From Gammaproteobacteria bacterium UBA7376 (GTDB lineage: Bacteria; Pseudomonadota; Gammaproteobacteria; Pseudomonadales; Azotimanducaceae), in assembly GCA_002470275.1 (NCBI GenBank), contig DKNY01000015.1, positions 1 to 36,137 of the forward strand: a DNA stretch of 36,137 nt. The letters are read 5' to 3'. The position numbers were made by a program, and so were the translations under genes. The notes beneath the pieces are model-generated. The model had not been told where the DNA came from. It saw only the letters and a program-made list of their open reading frames with translations, and ran no database searches. Below, piece by piece: positions 16,066-24,404 of this stretch; the stretch's first letter is position 1; every line of letters begins with the position of its first letter.

Positions 16066-17559
16066 ATGATGCAGTTAACGGGAGAAATCCTATTCTTTAT
16101 GGCCCAGGCCTTTATCGCCTGCATCGGCCTGCTTTTTCTTTTTGCGGTGGCGCTTTATTTTATAGACCGGCTCCAAACCCGCCACACCCTGCGCAGAAAC
16201 TTTCCGTTGCTGGCCCGCTTTCGCTACCTCTTCGAGGACCTGGGCGAATTCTTTCGACAGTACTTTTTTGCCATGGATCGAGAGGAGCTGCCCTTCAATC
16301 GAGCGGAAAGAAGCTGGGTCTATCGAGCCGCGAAGGCTGTAGACACCACCGTGGCATTTGGCTCAAGCCGAGACCTTAGGCCGGTCGGTACCGTGCTCTT
16401 CGCCAACTGCGCTTACCCCATGCTCGAGTCGGAAGCGCTTAAAACGTCAGCAATCACTATTGGACCGGGCGCACGCACGCCCTATGCGGTGGCCTCTGTC
16501 TTTCATATCTCCGGCATGAGCTATGGCGCGATTTCGAAGCCCGCCACCCTGGCGTTATCTCGGGGCGCGCGGGAAGCGGGAATCTGGATGAATACAGGAG
16601 AAGGAGGGCTCTCGGAGGCGCACCTCAAAGGAGGAGCAGATATTGTTTTTCAGATCGGTACGGCCAAGTTCGGCGTATGCGGATCCAGTGGGCGGCTAGA
16701 CGAGGCCCGACTGCGGCAGGTGGCCAGCCATGAGCAGGTGCGAATGTTCGAGATCAAGCTCAGCCAAGGGGCGAAACCTGGGAAGGGGGGCATTTTACCC
16801 GCTGAAAAGGTAACGCCCGAAATAAGCGTTATTCGCGGCATTCCTGCAGGAGAAAGTTCCATCAGCCCCAACAGGCACCCTGACATTGATTCCGCCGATG
16901 ATCTGCTTGATATGATCGCGCGTATTCGCGAACTTACGGGGAAGCCCGTGGGCTTCAAAGCGGTGATTGGAGAGGGCGAGTGGCTTGAACAGCTTTGCCA
17001 CAAAATCCTGGCTCGAGGGGTGGATGCCGCACCCGACTTTATAACGATCGATAGTGCAGATGGGGGAACCGGGGCGGCGCCAGCCAGTCTGATCGACTAC
17101 ATGGGGCTACCCCTACATGAGAGTCTGCCCTTGGTGGTCGACCTCCTGACAAAGCATGGGCTGCGGCAGCGTATTCGCATTATCGCCAGCGGTAAGCTCA
17201 CGAACCCAGGCAAGGTAGCCTGGGCCCTCAGCATGGGCTGTGACTTTGCGGTCTCTGCCCGAGGCTTTATGTTTGCGCTGGGCTGTATTCAGGCTCTTCA
17301 GTGCAATAAAAATACCTGTCCCACAGGTATCACGACCCATGACGAGAGGCTGCAGCGGGGGCTGGTGGTGGGCGAGAAAAGCAAGCGCGTTGCAAACTAT
17401 GCTGCTGCCCTTCAGCGCGAAGTAGAGACCATCGCGCACTCCTGCGGGGTGCCAGAGCCTCGATTGTTGAGAAGAGAGCACTGCCGAGTCGTCCGAGCGG
17501 ACGGCCGCTCTGTCTCCCTTGCTGAGCTGTATCCCGCTGGAGATGCTGGTAGCGCCTAA
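16066..17559 (+). CDS. Membrane-anchored FMN-binding glutamate synthase domain protein
   Basis: This 497-residue protein corresponds to the FMN/Fe-S synthase half of glutamate synthase large subunit (GltB) without the glutaminase domain. The N-terminus has one strong transmembrane helix (about residues 4-30) that would tether it to the inner membrane. The catalytic barrel (about 95-430) contains HISGMSYGAISKPA, NTGEGGLSEAHLKGG, the KPGKGG loop and DSADGGTGAAPASL, all typical of GltS FMN/2-oxoglutarate sites. Cys407-x5-Cys413-x4-Cys418 exactly matches the spacing of the GltB 3Fe-4S cluster. Stand-alone members occur widely, but their reaction is poorly defined, so glutamate synthase activity should not be assumed. 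It has a GGGAGAG ribosome binding site and a doubled ATG (16066, 16069). It stands between ypjD and ffh. Confidence 0.88.
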   Translation: MMQLTGEILFFMAQAFIACIGLLFLFAVALYFIDRLQTRHTLRRNFPLLARFRYLFEDLGEFFRQYFFAMDREELPFNRAERSWVYRAAKAVDTTVAFGSSRDLRPVGTVLFANCAYPMLESEALKTSAITIGPGARTPYAVASVFHISGMSYGAISKPATLALSRGAREAGIWMNTGEGGLSEAHLKGGADIVFQIGTAKFGVCGSSGRLDEARLRQVASHEQVRMFEIKLSQGAKPGKGGILPAEKVTPEISVIRGIPAGESSISPNRHPDIDSADDLLDMIARIRELTGKPVGFKAVIGEGEWLEQLCHKILARGVDAAPDFITIDSADGGTGAAPASLIDYMGLPLHESLPLVVDLLTKHGLRQRIRIIASGKLTNPGKVAWALSMGCDFAVSARGFMFALGCIQALQCNKNTCPTGITTHDERLQRGLVVGEKSKRVANYAAALQREVETIAHSCGVPEPRLLRREHCRVVRADGRSVSLAELYPAGDAGSA

Positions 17560-17646
17560 AGCGCAGCCCTCCAGGTCCAATGCGCTACGCCCCGGGCATG
17601 GTTCGATATATACTCCCGTATCCTTCATTAGGAAGCATCAAACCCT

Positions 17647-19029
17647 ATGTTCGATTCGCTCTCTGATCGTCTTTCGCAAACGCTGCGCGAGGTTAGCGGC
17701 AAGGCGCGCTTGTCCGAAGACAATATTTCGGATGCCATGCGTGATGTCAGGATGGCTCTGCTGGAGGCCGATGTCGCCCTGTCGGTAGTGAAGACATTCA
17801 CCGACAACGTGAAGCAAACGGCCCTTGGCCAGGATGTGGGCAGCCAGCTTAATCCCGGTGAAGCCTTTATCAAGATCGTCCACGCTGAGCTGGTGCGCAT
17901 CATGGGTTCGGCAAACGATGAGCTGAACCTAGCTACCAAACCGCCGGCCGTTATTCTCATGGCAGGTCTGCAGGGTGCAGGGAAGACGACCCTGGTAGCT
18001 AAGCTCGCCCGGCTCCTCAAAGAGAGAAACAAGAAAAAGGTCGCCGTGGTCAGTGCGGATGTTTACCGCCCGGCAGCCATCGAACAGCTGGAAATTCTGT
18101 CGCGGGAGGTTGGGGCAACCTTTATTTCCTCGAGTGCGGAACAGCAGCCGGTTGCCATCGCCAAGGAAGCATTGAAGCAAGCGAACGCTCAGCTTGCTGA
18201 CGTTCTCATTGTTGATACTGCAGGTCGCCTGGCCATAGATGATGAAATGATGGCCGAAATACAGGCGCTGCATGGGGCATTGCAACCGATCGAAACGCTC
18301 TTCGTAGTGGATGCGATGACGGGGCAAGATGCCGCCAATACGGCAAAGGCATTTGCTGATGCCCTGCCTCTGACCGGGGTGGTGCTGTCGAAGACCGATG
18401 GTGATGCAAGAGGGGGGGCGGCCCTCAGCGTTAGGACGATCACGGGCAAGCCTATTAAATTCCTGGGCATCGGGGAGAAGACTGATGGCCTAGAGCCCTT
18501 CTATCCAGATCGTGTGGCGTCTCGCATCCTAGGTATGGGTGACGTGCTGAGTCTCATTGAGGAGGCAGAGCGCAAGGTAGACAAAGGTAAGGCCCAGCGG
18601 CTTGCCAAGAAAATGCAGACGGGACGCAAATTTGATCTGGAAGATTTTCGCGATCAGCTGGAACAGATGGCGAGCATGGGCGGTATGAGCAGTATGCTGG
18701 ACAAGCTGCCGGGTATGGGACAGCTCCCTGCTGCCGCCCAGGCTCAGGCCAATGACGCTCAATTTAAGAAGATGGGGGTCATTATCGATTCCATGACCGT
18801 CAAGGAACGCCGTTTCCCGGACCTGATCAATACGTCTCGGAAACAGCGCATTGCGTCCGGCAGCGGCACTCAGATAGCGGATGTGAATCGCCTGCTCAAG
18901 CAGCATAAGCAAATGCAAAAAATGATGAAGAAGGTCAGTCGCAAGGGCGGGATGCAGCGCATGATGCGCGGCATGCAGGGTATGCAAATGCCTGGTAGCG
19001 GCATGCCCCCCGGAGTACGTCGTCGTTAG
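17647..19029 (+). CDS. ffh: Signal recognition particle protein Ffh (SRP54)
   Basis: Ffh with 4.5S RNA targets nascent inner-membrane proteins to FtsY and the translocon. The 460-residue protein has the N domain (1-about 95), the GTPase G domain with P-loop GLQGAGKTT (107-115), DTAGRLAIDDEM (G3) and SKTDGDARGG (G4), and the methionine-rich M domain (about 300-460) that binds signal peptides and RNA. Its tail, MQRMMRGMQGMQMPGSGM, is unusually dense in Met and Gly. It starts at ATG 17647. A TATACT at 17609-17614 may be its -10, but no good -35 is seen. The identification is secure. Confidence 0.98.
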   Translation: MFDSLSDRLSQTLREVSGKARLSEDNISDAMRDVRMALLEADVALSVVKTFTDNVKQTALGQDVGSQLNPGEAFIKIVHAELVRIMGSANDELNLATKPPAVILMAGLQGAGKTTLVAKLARLLKERNKKKVAVVSADVYRPAAIEQLEILSREVGATFISSSAEQQPVAIAKEALKQANAQLADVLIVDTAGRLAIDDEMMAEIQALHGALQPIETLFVVDAMTGQDAANTAKAFADALPLTGVVLSKTDGDARGGAALSVRTITGKPIKFLGIGEKTDGLEPFYPDRVASRILGMGDVLSLIEEAERKVDKGKAQRLAKKMQTGRKFDLEDFRDQLEQMASMGGMSSMLDKLPGMGQLPAAAQAQANDAQFKKMGVIIDSMTVKERRFPDLINTSRKQRIASGSGTQIADVNRLLKQHKQMQKMMKKVSRKGGMQRMMRGMQGMQMPGSGMPPGVRRR

Positions 19030-19072
19030 GCCGGTCCTAAAAAGGCAGCCGGGAGCGCCCTGTCGCTTAGGG

Positions 19073-19100
19073 TTGCATGCAGCCTGGGTTGCTTTATGAT
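19073..19100 (+). promoter_or_regulatory. Candidate promoter of the rpsP-rimM-trmD-rplS operon
   Basis: TTGCAT (19073-19078) and TATGAT (19095-19100) are 16 nt apart, predicting a start near 19107 and a leader of about 34 nt before rpsP. The -10 matches consensus at 5 of 6. The operon is independently promoted in other Gammaproteobacteria. Confidence 0.5.
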
Positions 19101-19140
19101 ACGCGACCTCTAAAGTATCGCAGAGCTAGCTGAGACAGAT

Positions 19141-19401
19141 ATGGTCACCATTCGACTTGCCCGCCACGGCGCGAAAAAACATCCTTTTTATCATGTCACC
19201 GTGGCTGATAAAGCCGCATCAAGGGACGGACGTTTTGTTGAACGCGTCGGGTTCTTCAACCCCATGGCAAGGGGGCAGGAAGAGGGCCTTAGGCTAGACT
19301 TGGCGCGCGTGGATTATTGGCTCGGCGTGGGAGCAAAGCCTAGCGAGCGAGTGCAGCAGCTAATCGGCCAGGCGCGCAAGCAAGCCGCCCCTGCGGAATA
19401 A
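19141..19401 (+). CDS. rpsP: 30S ribosomal protein bS16
   Basis: This 86-residue small-subunit protein is needed for 30S assembly. The N-terminus [19 protein letters not shown] and the [16 protein letters not shown] segment are diagnostic of bS16, and the length is typical (about 82-87). It is the first gene of the conserved rpsP-rimM-trmD-rplS operon, which couples ribosomal proteins to a 30S maturation factor and a tRNA methyltransferase. It starts at ATG 19141 with only a weak purine-rich site upstream. A 68-nt gap with an inverted repeat separates it from rimM. Confidence 0.98.
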   Translation: MVTIRLARHGAKKHPFYHVTVADKAASRDGRFVERVGFFNPMARGQEEGLRLDLARVDYWLGVGAKPSERVQQLIGQARKQAAPAE

Positions 19402-19409
19402 TCTCACCA

Positions 19410-19443
19410 GCGCCTGGGAATGCTCTAGCGGCACGCCAGGCGC
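19410..19443 (+). repeat. 8-bp perfect inverted repeat between rpsP and rimM
   Basis: GCGCCTGG (19410-19417) and CCAGGCGC (19436-19443) are exact complements flanking an 18-nt loop. As RNA this would form a hairpin 26 nt before the rimM start. There is no T-run after it. It could lower expression of the distal genes relative to ribosomal protein genes, as is known for this operon in E. coli; that is inference. Confidence 0.45.
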
Positions 19444-19469
19444 CAGATCAAACAAACGCGGCGGCTTCC

Positions 19470-20021
19470 ATGATCGCCTATCTTGATGCGCTCCCAAGAG
19501 CGGATGCGACAGAACACCCGATACTCATTGTCGGCCGGCTAGGTAAGGCCCACGGCATTAGGGGGTGGCAATACCTCCAGTCCTTCACCAGCCCCCCGGA
19601 AAATCTCTTCGACTATCGGCCATGGCACCTCCAGCATAAGACCCAGCCCCACTGGTTTTTACTCGAAACCGTTGAATGGCGCGAGTACCGCGAGGGGTTC
19701 CTCGTGCGGTTGCCAAAGATCTCCGCGCCAGAGTCTGCAAGGGACATGATAGGCACCCATATCGGGGTTTCTAAGGCCGCGCTGGGTGAGGCCCAGGAGG
19801 ACGAGTATTTCTGGCATGAGCTTATCGGGTGTACGGTGGTCAACCAGCAGGGCATACAATTGGGGCGCATCGAACAACTATTCGAAACCGGAGCCCATCC
19901 GGTGATGGTGATTGAGGGGGGCGAGAAGAGTCACCTCATTCCCTTTACGAGAGCGTTCGCGTTAACCGTGGACTTGCCGAAAAAGGAAGTTCAAGTGAAC
20001 TGGATGGAGGAGTGGACCTAG
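19470..20021 (+). CDS. rimM: 16S rRNA processing factor RimM
   Basis: RimM assists late assembly of the 30S head and binds uS19. The 183-residue protein has the N-terminal RimM barrel (about 18-100; VGRLGKAHGIRGWQYL is the signature, and SFTSPPENLFDYRPW follows as in E. coli) and the C-terminal PRC barrel (about 108-180; YFWHELIGCTVV, then HPVMVIEGG and LIPFTRAFALTVDL). It starts at ATG 19470. The first 17 residues precede the homologous core and are variable. trmD follows after 15 nt. The identification is secure. Confidence 0.96.
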   Translation: MIAYLDALPRADATEHPILIVGRLGKAHGIRGWQYLQSFTSPPENLFDYRPWHLQHKTQPHWFLLETVEWREYREGFLVRLPKISAPESARDMIGTHIGVSKAALGEAQEDEYFWHELIGCTVVNQQGIQLGRIEQLFETGAHPVMVIEGGEKSHLIPFTRAFALTVDLPKKEVQVNWMEEWT

Positions 20022-20036
20022 GGTCTCGCTGCGCCT

Positions 20037-20801
20037 ATGTGGATTGGAATAATTTCTCTGTTGCCGCAAATGTTCCAGGCGGTCACCGAATATGGTGTTC
20101 TGGCCCGTGCAGTACGACAGGGTATTTTAGAGGTGGAACATTTTAACCCCCGGGATTATGCCGAGGATCGACATCGCACCGTGGATGACCGGCCCTATGG
20201 CGGCGGTGCGGGGATGGTGATGATGGCCGATCCTCTGCGCCAGGCGCTAGACGCCGCCAAGGCGCGGGCACCGCAGGCCGCATCGGCTAAATGCCCCGTG
20301 GTCTTAATGAGTCCTCAGGGCGCGCAGTTTGACCAAGAGAGAGCGCTGCAGACCAGCAAGCTAGAGGGCATGATTATTATTTGTGGTCGCTACGAAGGCC
20401 TTGATGAGCGTTTCGTGACGCGCTACGTGGACGAGGAATGTTCAATTGGGGACTATGTGGTCAGCGGGGGTGAACTGCCGGCTATGATCGTGATCGATGC
20501 CATTGCTCGGCACCTGCCGGGCACTCTGGGCAATCATCTCTCGGTTCAAGACGAATCTTATCTTGATGGAACGCTCGATTACCCTCAATATACGCGCCCC
20601 GAAAGTTTTGAGGACGATCAGGTACCTGAGGTGCTGATGAGCGGAGATCATCGGCGTATCGGACAGTTTCGGAGGCGGGCGTCATTGTTACGCACTCTGC
20701 AGCGAAGGCCTGATCTGTTGACCGGACGCGTTTTCTCAGAGGAAGACCGCCTGATACTAAACGAGTGGTTTGCGTTAAATGAAGCCGAAGGCTTGGAGTA
20801 G
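20037..20801 (+). CDS. trmD: tRNA (guanine-N1)-methyltransferase TrmD
   Basis: TrmD methylates G37 of tRNAs reading CNN codons using S-adenosylmethionine, which prevents +1 frameshifting. The 254-residue SPOUT enzyme shows [12 protein letters not shown] (about 58-69), the knot segments [11 protein letters not shown] and [12 protein letters not shown], and the [15 protein letters not shown] loop that binds AdoMet in the trefoil knot. The C-terminal helical domain (about 170-254) binds the tRNA anticodon arm. It starts at ATG 20037. rplS begins 5 nt after its stop, so the two are coupled. The identification is secure. Confidence 0.98.
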   Translation: MWIGIISLLPQMFQAVTEYGVLARAVRQGILEVEHFNPRDYAEDRHRTVDDRPYGGGAGMVMMADPLRQALDAAKARAPQAASAKCPVVLMSPQGAQFDQERALQTSKLEGMIIICGRYEGLDERFVTRYVDEECSIGDYVVSGGELPAMIVIDAIARHLPGTLGNHLSVQDESYLDGTLDYPQYTRPESFEDDQVPEVLMSGDHRRIGQFRRRASLLRTLQRRPDLLTGRVFSEEDRLILNEWFALNEAEGLE

Positions 20802-20806
20802 CTGAA

Positions 20807-21157
20807 GTGCGTAGAAATAAAGTAATTGAAGAAATCGAAAACAGTCAGATGTCCGAGGTCCCGGAATTTAATCCCGGAGATACGGTAAGTGTTCAGGTTC
20901 GGGTCAGGGAAGGCACCCGGGAGCGTCTGCAGGCGTTCGAAGGCGTTGTAATTGGGGTGAAAAACCGAGGCATCAACTCGTCCTTCATCGTACGAAAAAT
21001 CTCCCACGGCGTCGGCGTTGAACGTACCTTTCAGACCCACAGCCCGCTGATCAGCGGCATAGAAGTCAAGCGCAGGGGCGATGTTCGGCAGGCCAAGCTA
21101 TTTTATCTGCGTGAGCGCTCTGGTCGGTCCGCTAGGATAAAAGAAAAGATCAAGTAG
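20807..21157 (+). CDS. rplS: 50S ribosomal protein bL19
   Basis: This 116-residue large-subunit protein lies at the interface with the 30S subunit. [30 protein letters not shown] and the [32 protein letters not shown] region are diagnostic of bL19. It uses a GTG start at 20807; the N-terminal helix that follows fits E. coli L19. GGAG at the end of trmD is the ribosome binding site. It is the last gene of the trmD operon and is followed by a nested GC-rich hairpin. Confidence 0.98.
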   Translation: MRRNKVIEEIENSQMSEVPEFNPGDTVSVQVRVREGTRERLQAFEGVVIGVKNRGINSSFIVRKISHGVGVERTFQTHSPLISGIEVKRRGDVRQAKLFYLRERSGRSARIKEKIK

Positions 21158-21191
21158 CCCTGGGCAACTGGCCCCGCGGGCCCTCCGGGCT
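21156..21191 (+). terminator. Nested GC-rich hairpin after rplS, weak terminator candidate
   Basis: AGCCC (21156-21160) pairs with GGGCT (21187-21191), enclosing GGCCC (21170-21174) paired with GGGCC (21178-21182) over a CGC loop. It begins in the rplS stop codon. No T-run follows, so a factor-independent role is doubtful. Confidence 0.35.
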
Positions 21192-21250
21192 GTGGATAGG
21201 GCGCCGCGTCCTAACAACCAAGACAGCATTGGCCCCGGCAGGAGGAGGCG

Positions 21251-22162
21251 TTGGACGGTACTGAGGGTGTGTCAAAGGACCAGCATATTGCCGCTTACCT
21301 GGACCATCTCTGGCTCAGTAAGGGCTTATCGTCCAATACCCTCAACGCCTATCGCCGCGACCTAGAGCGAGCGGCGAAACTGCTGCTGCAAGAGGACGAT
21401 GGAGCCCGCTTAGTGGACGCTTCACCCGCGAGCCTCCAGGCGTGTTATCAAGCGCTACAGCAACAAGGACTGAGCACGCGCAGCACGGCTCGCTGGCTTA
21501 GCGCCGTTCGCGGTTTTTATCGTTATCTGCTGAAGCGCGAAATCATTCATCAAGACCCTACCCAGGGCATGACCCATCCCAGGCTAAAACGAACGCTCCC
21601 CGCTATCCTGTCTTCGCGTCAGGTAGAAGATCTGTTGGCCGCGCCAGATGTGGATACGGCGCTTGGGCTTCGAGACCGAGCTATGCTCGAGGTGCTATAT
21701 GGCAGCGGCCTGCGTGTAACGGAGCTGGTGGCCCTTGAGCTTGCGAACGTAAACTTTCGTCAAGGCGTCATCCGGGTTCAGGGTAAGGGCGGCAAGGAGC
21801 GGCTGGTGCCTACAGGAGAAAACGCCTTGTTCTGGGTGGAACGTTTTTTCACTGAAGCGCGCCCCCAATTGCTGCCCGGTGGCGGAAAGACGTTGTTCCC
21901 TAGCCAGCGGGGACGCGTCATGACGCGTCAGACCTTTTGGCATGCAATCAAGCGTCATGCTGCAGCGGCAGGGATCTCTCAAAATATCTCGCCGCATACC
22001 CTTCGCCATGCATTTGCAACGCATCTGGTGGATAATGGGGCAGACCTGCGGGCCGTACAGATGATGTTAGGCCACAGTGATCTTTCAACGACCCAGATAT
22101 ATACCCACGTAGCCCAGCAAAGGCTTAAGAAACTGGTGCAGGAGCATCACCCTCGCGGCTAA
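21251..22162 (+). CDS. xerD: Site-specific tyrosine recombinase XerD
   Basis: XerD works with XerC at dif to resolve chromosome dimers under FtsK control. The 303-residue protein has an N-terminal SAM-like DNA-binding domain (about 10-95) and a C-terminal catalytic domain. The full catalytic set is present: Arg155 (GSGLRVTEL), Lys179 (GKGGKERLVP), His249 and Arg252 (SPHTLRHAFATHL), His275 (LGHSDLSTT) and nucleophile Tyr284 (TQIYTHV). It starts at TTG 21251, fixed by a very strong AGGAGGAGG binding site just upstream. The next gene is dsbC, as in E. coli and Pseudomonas, which favours XerD over XerC or an integrase. Confidence 0.95.
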   Translation: MDGTEGVSKDQHIAAYLDHLWLSKGLSSNTLNAYRRDLERAAKLLLQEDDGARLVDASPASLQACYQALQQQGLSTRSTARWLSAVRGFYRYLLKREIIHQDPTQGMTHPRLKRTLPAILSSRQVEDLLAAPDVDTALGLRDRAMLEVLYGSGLRVTELVALELANVNFRQGVIRVQGKGGKERLVPTGENALFWVERFFTEARPQLLPGGGKTLFPSQRGRVMTRQTFWHAIKRHAAAAGISQNISPHTLRHAFATHLVDNGADLRAVQMMLGHSDLSTTQIYTHVAQQRLKKLVQEHHPRG

Positions 22163-22169
22163 AGCCGTG
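22154..22169 (+). terminator. Short hairpin over the xerD stop codon
   Basis: CGCGGC (22154-22159) pairs with GCCGTG (22164-22169) around a TAAA loop that contains the xerD stop codon. The following bases are only partly T-rich. It may be a weak terminator or may simply be a GC-rich gene end. Confidence 0.25.
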
Positions 22170-22174
22170 TTAGA

Positions 22175-22197
22175 TTCGACGACTTACCTGGGTCGAA
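22175..22197. repeat. 6-bp inverted repeat TTCGAC/GTCGAA upstream of dsbC
   Basis: TTCGAC (22175-22180) and GTCGAA (22192-22197) are exact complements separated by 11 nt. They lie about 60 nt before the dsbC start, so this could be a dimeric regulator site or an RNA hairpin. No proof of either. Confidence 0.25.
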
Positions 22198-22255
22198 AAA
22201 CGTCAACTCGAGGATGGCCTCGGTCCGCTTGATGCGGATGGTAGTGGAGACAAAG

Positions 22256-23026
22256 ATGAGAAATAGGTTTCGCAAGATGTGGGGCAAGACTGCCGTGCTG
22301 CTTGGTTTGCTGTTCAGCTATAGCCTCCCCGTGGCTGCCCAGAGCGCACCCGGTGTGGCGAGCGATCCAGAACAGGTTGCGGTTGCACGTCTGCTGACCC
22401 TCAGGCCCGATTTGCCCGTTGCCGACATCTATCCTTCCCCTGTTGCCGGTATATATGGCGTGAAGCTGGAAGGCGGCATGATGCTCTATGTGACGGAGGA
22501 CGGAAAACACCTGTTCGCCGGTGATCTCTTTGCTCTGGAGCAGGGCTTTGTGAACCTGACGGAGTTAAGCCGCAACGACGATCGAAGGCTGAAGCTCGAA
22601 GCCGTCAGCCCACAGGATATGGTGATTTTTCCGACGCCGGAACCACCCCTCGCCGTTGTTTACGTCTTCACGGACGTGGACTGCGGCTACTGTCGGAAGC
22701 TCCATAACGAAATCGCACAATATAACGAGAGGGGTATCGAGATTCGTTACCTGGCCTATCCAAGAAACGGCCCCGGCAGCGAAACCTTCCTAAAGATGGA
22801 GTCCGTTTGGTGTTCAGGGAATCGACAGGCCGCCATGACCCGTGCCAAGCGTGGTCAAGAGGTGGCCGCTGCAGGCTGCGTCACGCCCATCGCCGAGCAA
22901 TTTGAGCTCGGTGTTCAACTGGGGGTAGAGGGCACACCCTCTCTGGTGACCTCTGACGGCCAAATGCTGCCTGGCTACGTGCCGGCGTCGGTATTGGCCC
23001 AGCGGATGGGGTTGGAAGCAGGATAA
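22256..23026 (+). CDS. dsbC: Periplasmic thiol:disulfide interchange protein DsbC
   Basis: DsbC is the periplasmic disulfide isomerase that reshuffles wrong disulfides; DsbD reduces it. The 256-residue precursor has a signal peptide (about residues 1-28, cleaving near PVAAQ), a cystatin-like dimerisation domain (about 35-100) and a thioredoxin domain. The active site is CGYC at 143-146. The GTPSLV segment supplies the cis-proline loop, and a second Cys pair (VWCSGN and AAGCVTP) forms the structural disulfide. I chose ATG 22256 because GGAG at 22246-22249 is well placed; the ATG at 22214 would push the signal peptide far inside. It lies in the conserved xerD-dsbC order. Confidence 0.93.
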   Translation: MRNRFRKMWGKTAVLLGLLFSYSLPVAAQSAPGVASDPEQVAVARLLTLRPDLPVADIYPSPVAGIYGVKLEGGMMLYVTEDGKHLFAGDLFALEQGFVNLTELSRNDDRRLKLEAVSPQDMVIFPTPEPPLAVVYVFTDVDCGYCRKLHNEIAQYNERGIEIRYLAYPRNGPGSETFLKMESVWCSGNRQAAMTRAKRGQEVAAAGCVTPIAEQFELGVQLGVEGTPSLVTSDGQMLPGYVPASVLAQRMGLEAG

Positions 23027-23093
23027 ACGGCGGTCTCTTAAACTAAGGGAAACGTTGCGTCTCGGTTGGCAGGCGCAGACAAGGAAAAGTCAG

Positions 23094-24401
23094 TTGAGAA
23101 AAGTAAGAGTCGGGATAGCGGGCTTGGGAACGGTTGCGCAGGGCGTGCTGACGCTGCTGGGCAGAAACCACCAGTTAATTCTTGAGCGGACGGGGCTGTC
23201 GATTGATGTTGTCAGAGTCGCCAGTCGACGCGCAAAGGAAGTGGATCTTTTGGGCGCGGACTTCTCTACCCAGCTCAGTGACCTGGTGACCGACGAGCGG
23301 GTGGACATCGTCTTGGAGTTGATTGGCGGTGAGCAGGAAGCGCACCAGCTGATTCAGGACGCCTTAGCGGCGGGGAAGCGAGTGGTTACCGCCAATAAGG
23401 CGGTCATCGCGGCGCACGGAAATACGCTCTTAGCGGGCGATCAAGGTAGCCGTCTGGCGTTTGAAGCTGCCGTGGCCGGTGCCATTCCCATCGTGGACGC
23501 CTTACAGCGAAGCCTCGTGGCGAATCGTTTCCGACAGCTGCTCGGGATTATCAACGGCACCTGTAACTACATGCTGACGACCATGGAACTCGAAGGTATT
23601 TCCTTTGATGAAGTGTTGGCGCGCGCCCAGAGCTTAGGGTATGCCGAGGCGGACCCCAGCTTTGATATAGAGGGCATAGATGCGGCCCATAAGCTTACGA
23701 TTTTATTGGCCTTGGCCTTTGGTGCTCGATTCGAGTTTGACAAAATTTTCGTCGAAGGGATTGCTCATATCACGGCAGATGATATTCGTTATGCCGCAGA
23801 GCTAGGCTATCGCATCAAACACCTGGGTATTGCTCGTCAAAGGCAATCCGGTCTTGAGGCTCGGGTGCACTGCGCGCTGGTTGCCAACGATTCGCTGCTC
23901 TCTCATGTTGATGGCGTGGCCAACGCGGTGGCCTTGAGTGCCGATGCAGCGGGAGACATGCTGCTGAGCGGTCCAGGAGCGGGTGCCGAAGCAACCGCTT
24001 CGGCTGCGGTTGCCGATATTATCGCGCTGGCTGGGTCCACGGACACTCGGGAGACAAGTCCTCAGGGTGCAGAGGCGATCCAGCGAGACCAAGATAACAG
24101 CACCTCGGGGGAAACCCAGCTTCTGGCCATGGACGATATTGAAAGCGCCTATTATCTGCGTATTCCGACGCTGGATCGTCCCGGCGTTTTTGCCAAGGTG
24201 GCTGCGATTCTGTCCGACAGCAATATCAGCATAGAGGCCGTTATTCAGAAGGAGGTCAAAGCGGGGAAGGAGGAAGTCTTCATCGTTATCTTGACCGATA
24301 CCGTGGCTGAAAAAATGATGAGCGCCACCTGTAACGCCCTAGGCGAGCTGGAGGATGTGGTTGGCAGCATTGTCAGTATTCGCGTGGCGCCCACGGATTA
24401 G
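23094..24401 (+). CDS. hom: Homoserine dehydrogenase with C-terminal ACT domain
   Basis: Hom reduces aspartate semialdehyde to homoserine, the branch point to threonine and methionine. The 435-residue protein is the monofunctional form. It has an N-terminal Rossmann domain with GIAGLGTVAQGV (an Ala where the third glycine is usual), the catalytic domain with the GIINGTCNYML and YAEADPSFDIEGIDAAHK signatures, and a C-terminal ACT domain (about 350-425, YYLRIPTLDRPGVFAKVA) for threonine feedback. The start is TTG 23094, with AAGGA 8 nt upstream and homology beginning at once. An alternative TTG at 23055 has AGGGA only 4 nt away. thrC, usually next in Pseudomonas-like genomes, is not here; recJ begins 3 nt after the stop. 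Confidence 0.95.
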   Translation: MRKVRVGIAGLGTVAQGVLTLLGRNHQLILERTGLSIDVVRVASRRAKEVDLLGADFSTQLSDLVTDERVDIVLELIGGEQEAHQLIQDALAAGKRVVTANKAVIAAHGNTLLAGDQGSRLAFEAAVAGAIPIVDALQRSLVANRFRQLLGIINGTCNYMLTTMELEGISFDEVLARAQSLGYAEADPSFDIEGIDAAHKLTILLALAFGARFEFDKIFVEGIAHITADDIRYAAELGYRIKHLGIARQRQSGLEARVHCALVANDSLLSHVDGVANAVALSADAAGDMLLSGPGAGAEATASAAVADIIALAGSTDTRETSPQGAEAIQRDQDNSTSGETQLLAMDDIESAYYLRIPTLDRPGVFAKVAAILSDSNISIEAVIQKEVKAGKEEVFIVILTDTVAEKMMSATCNALGELEDVVGSIVSIRVAPTD

Positions 24402-24404
24402 CCG

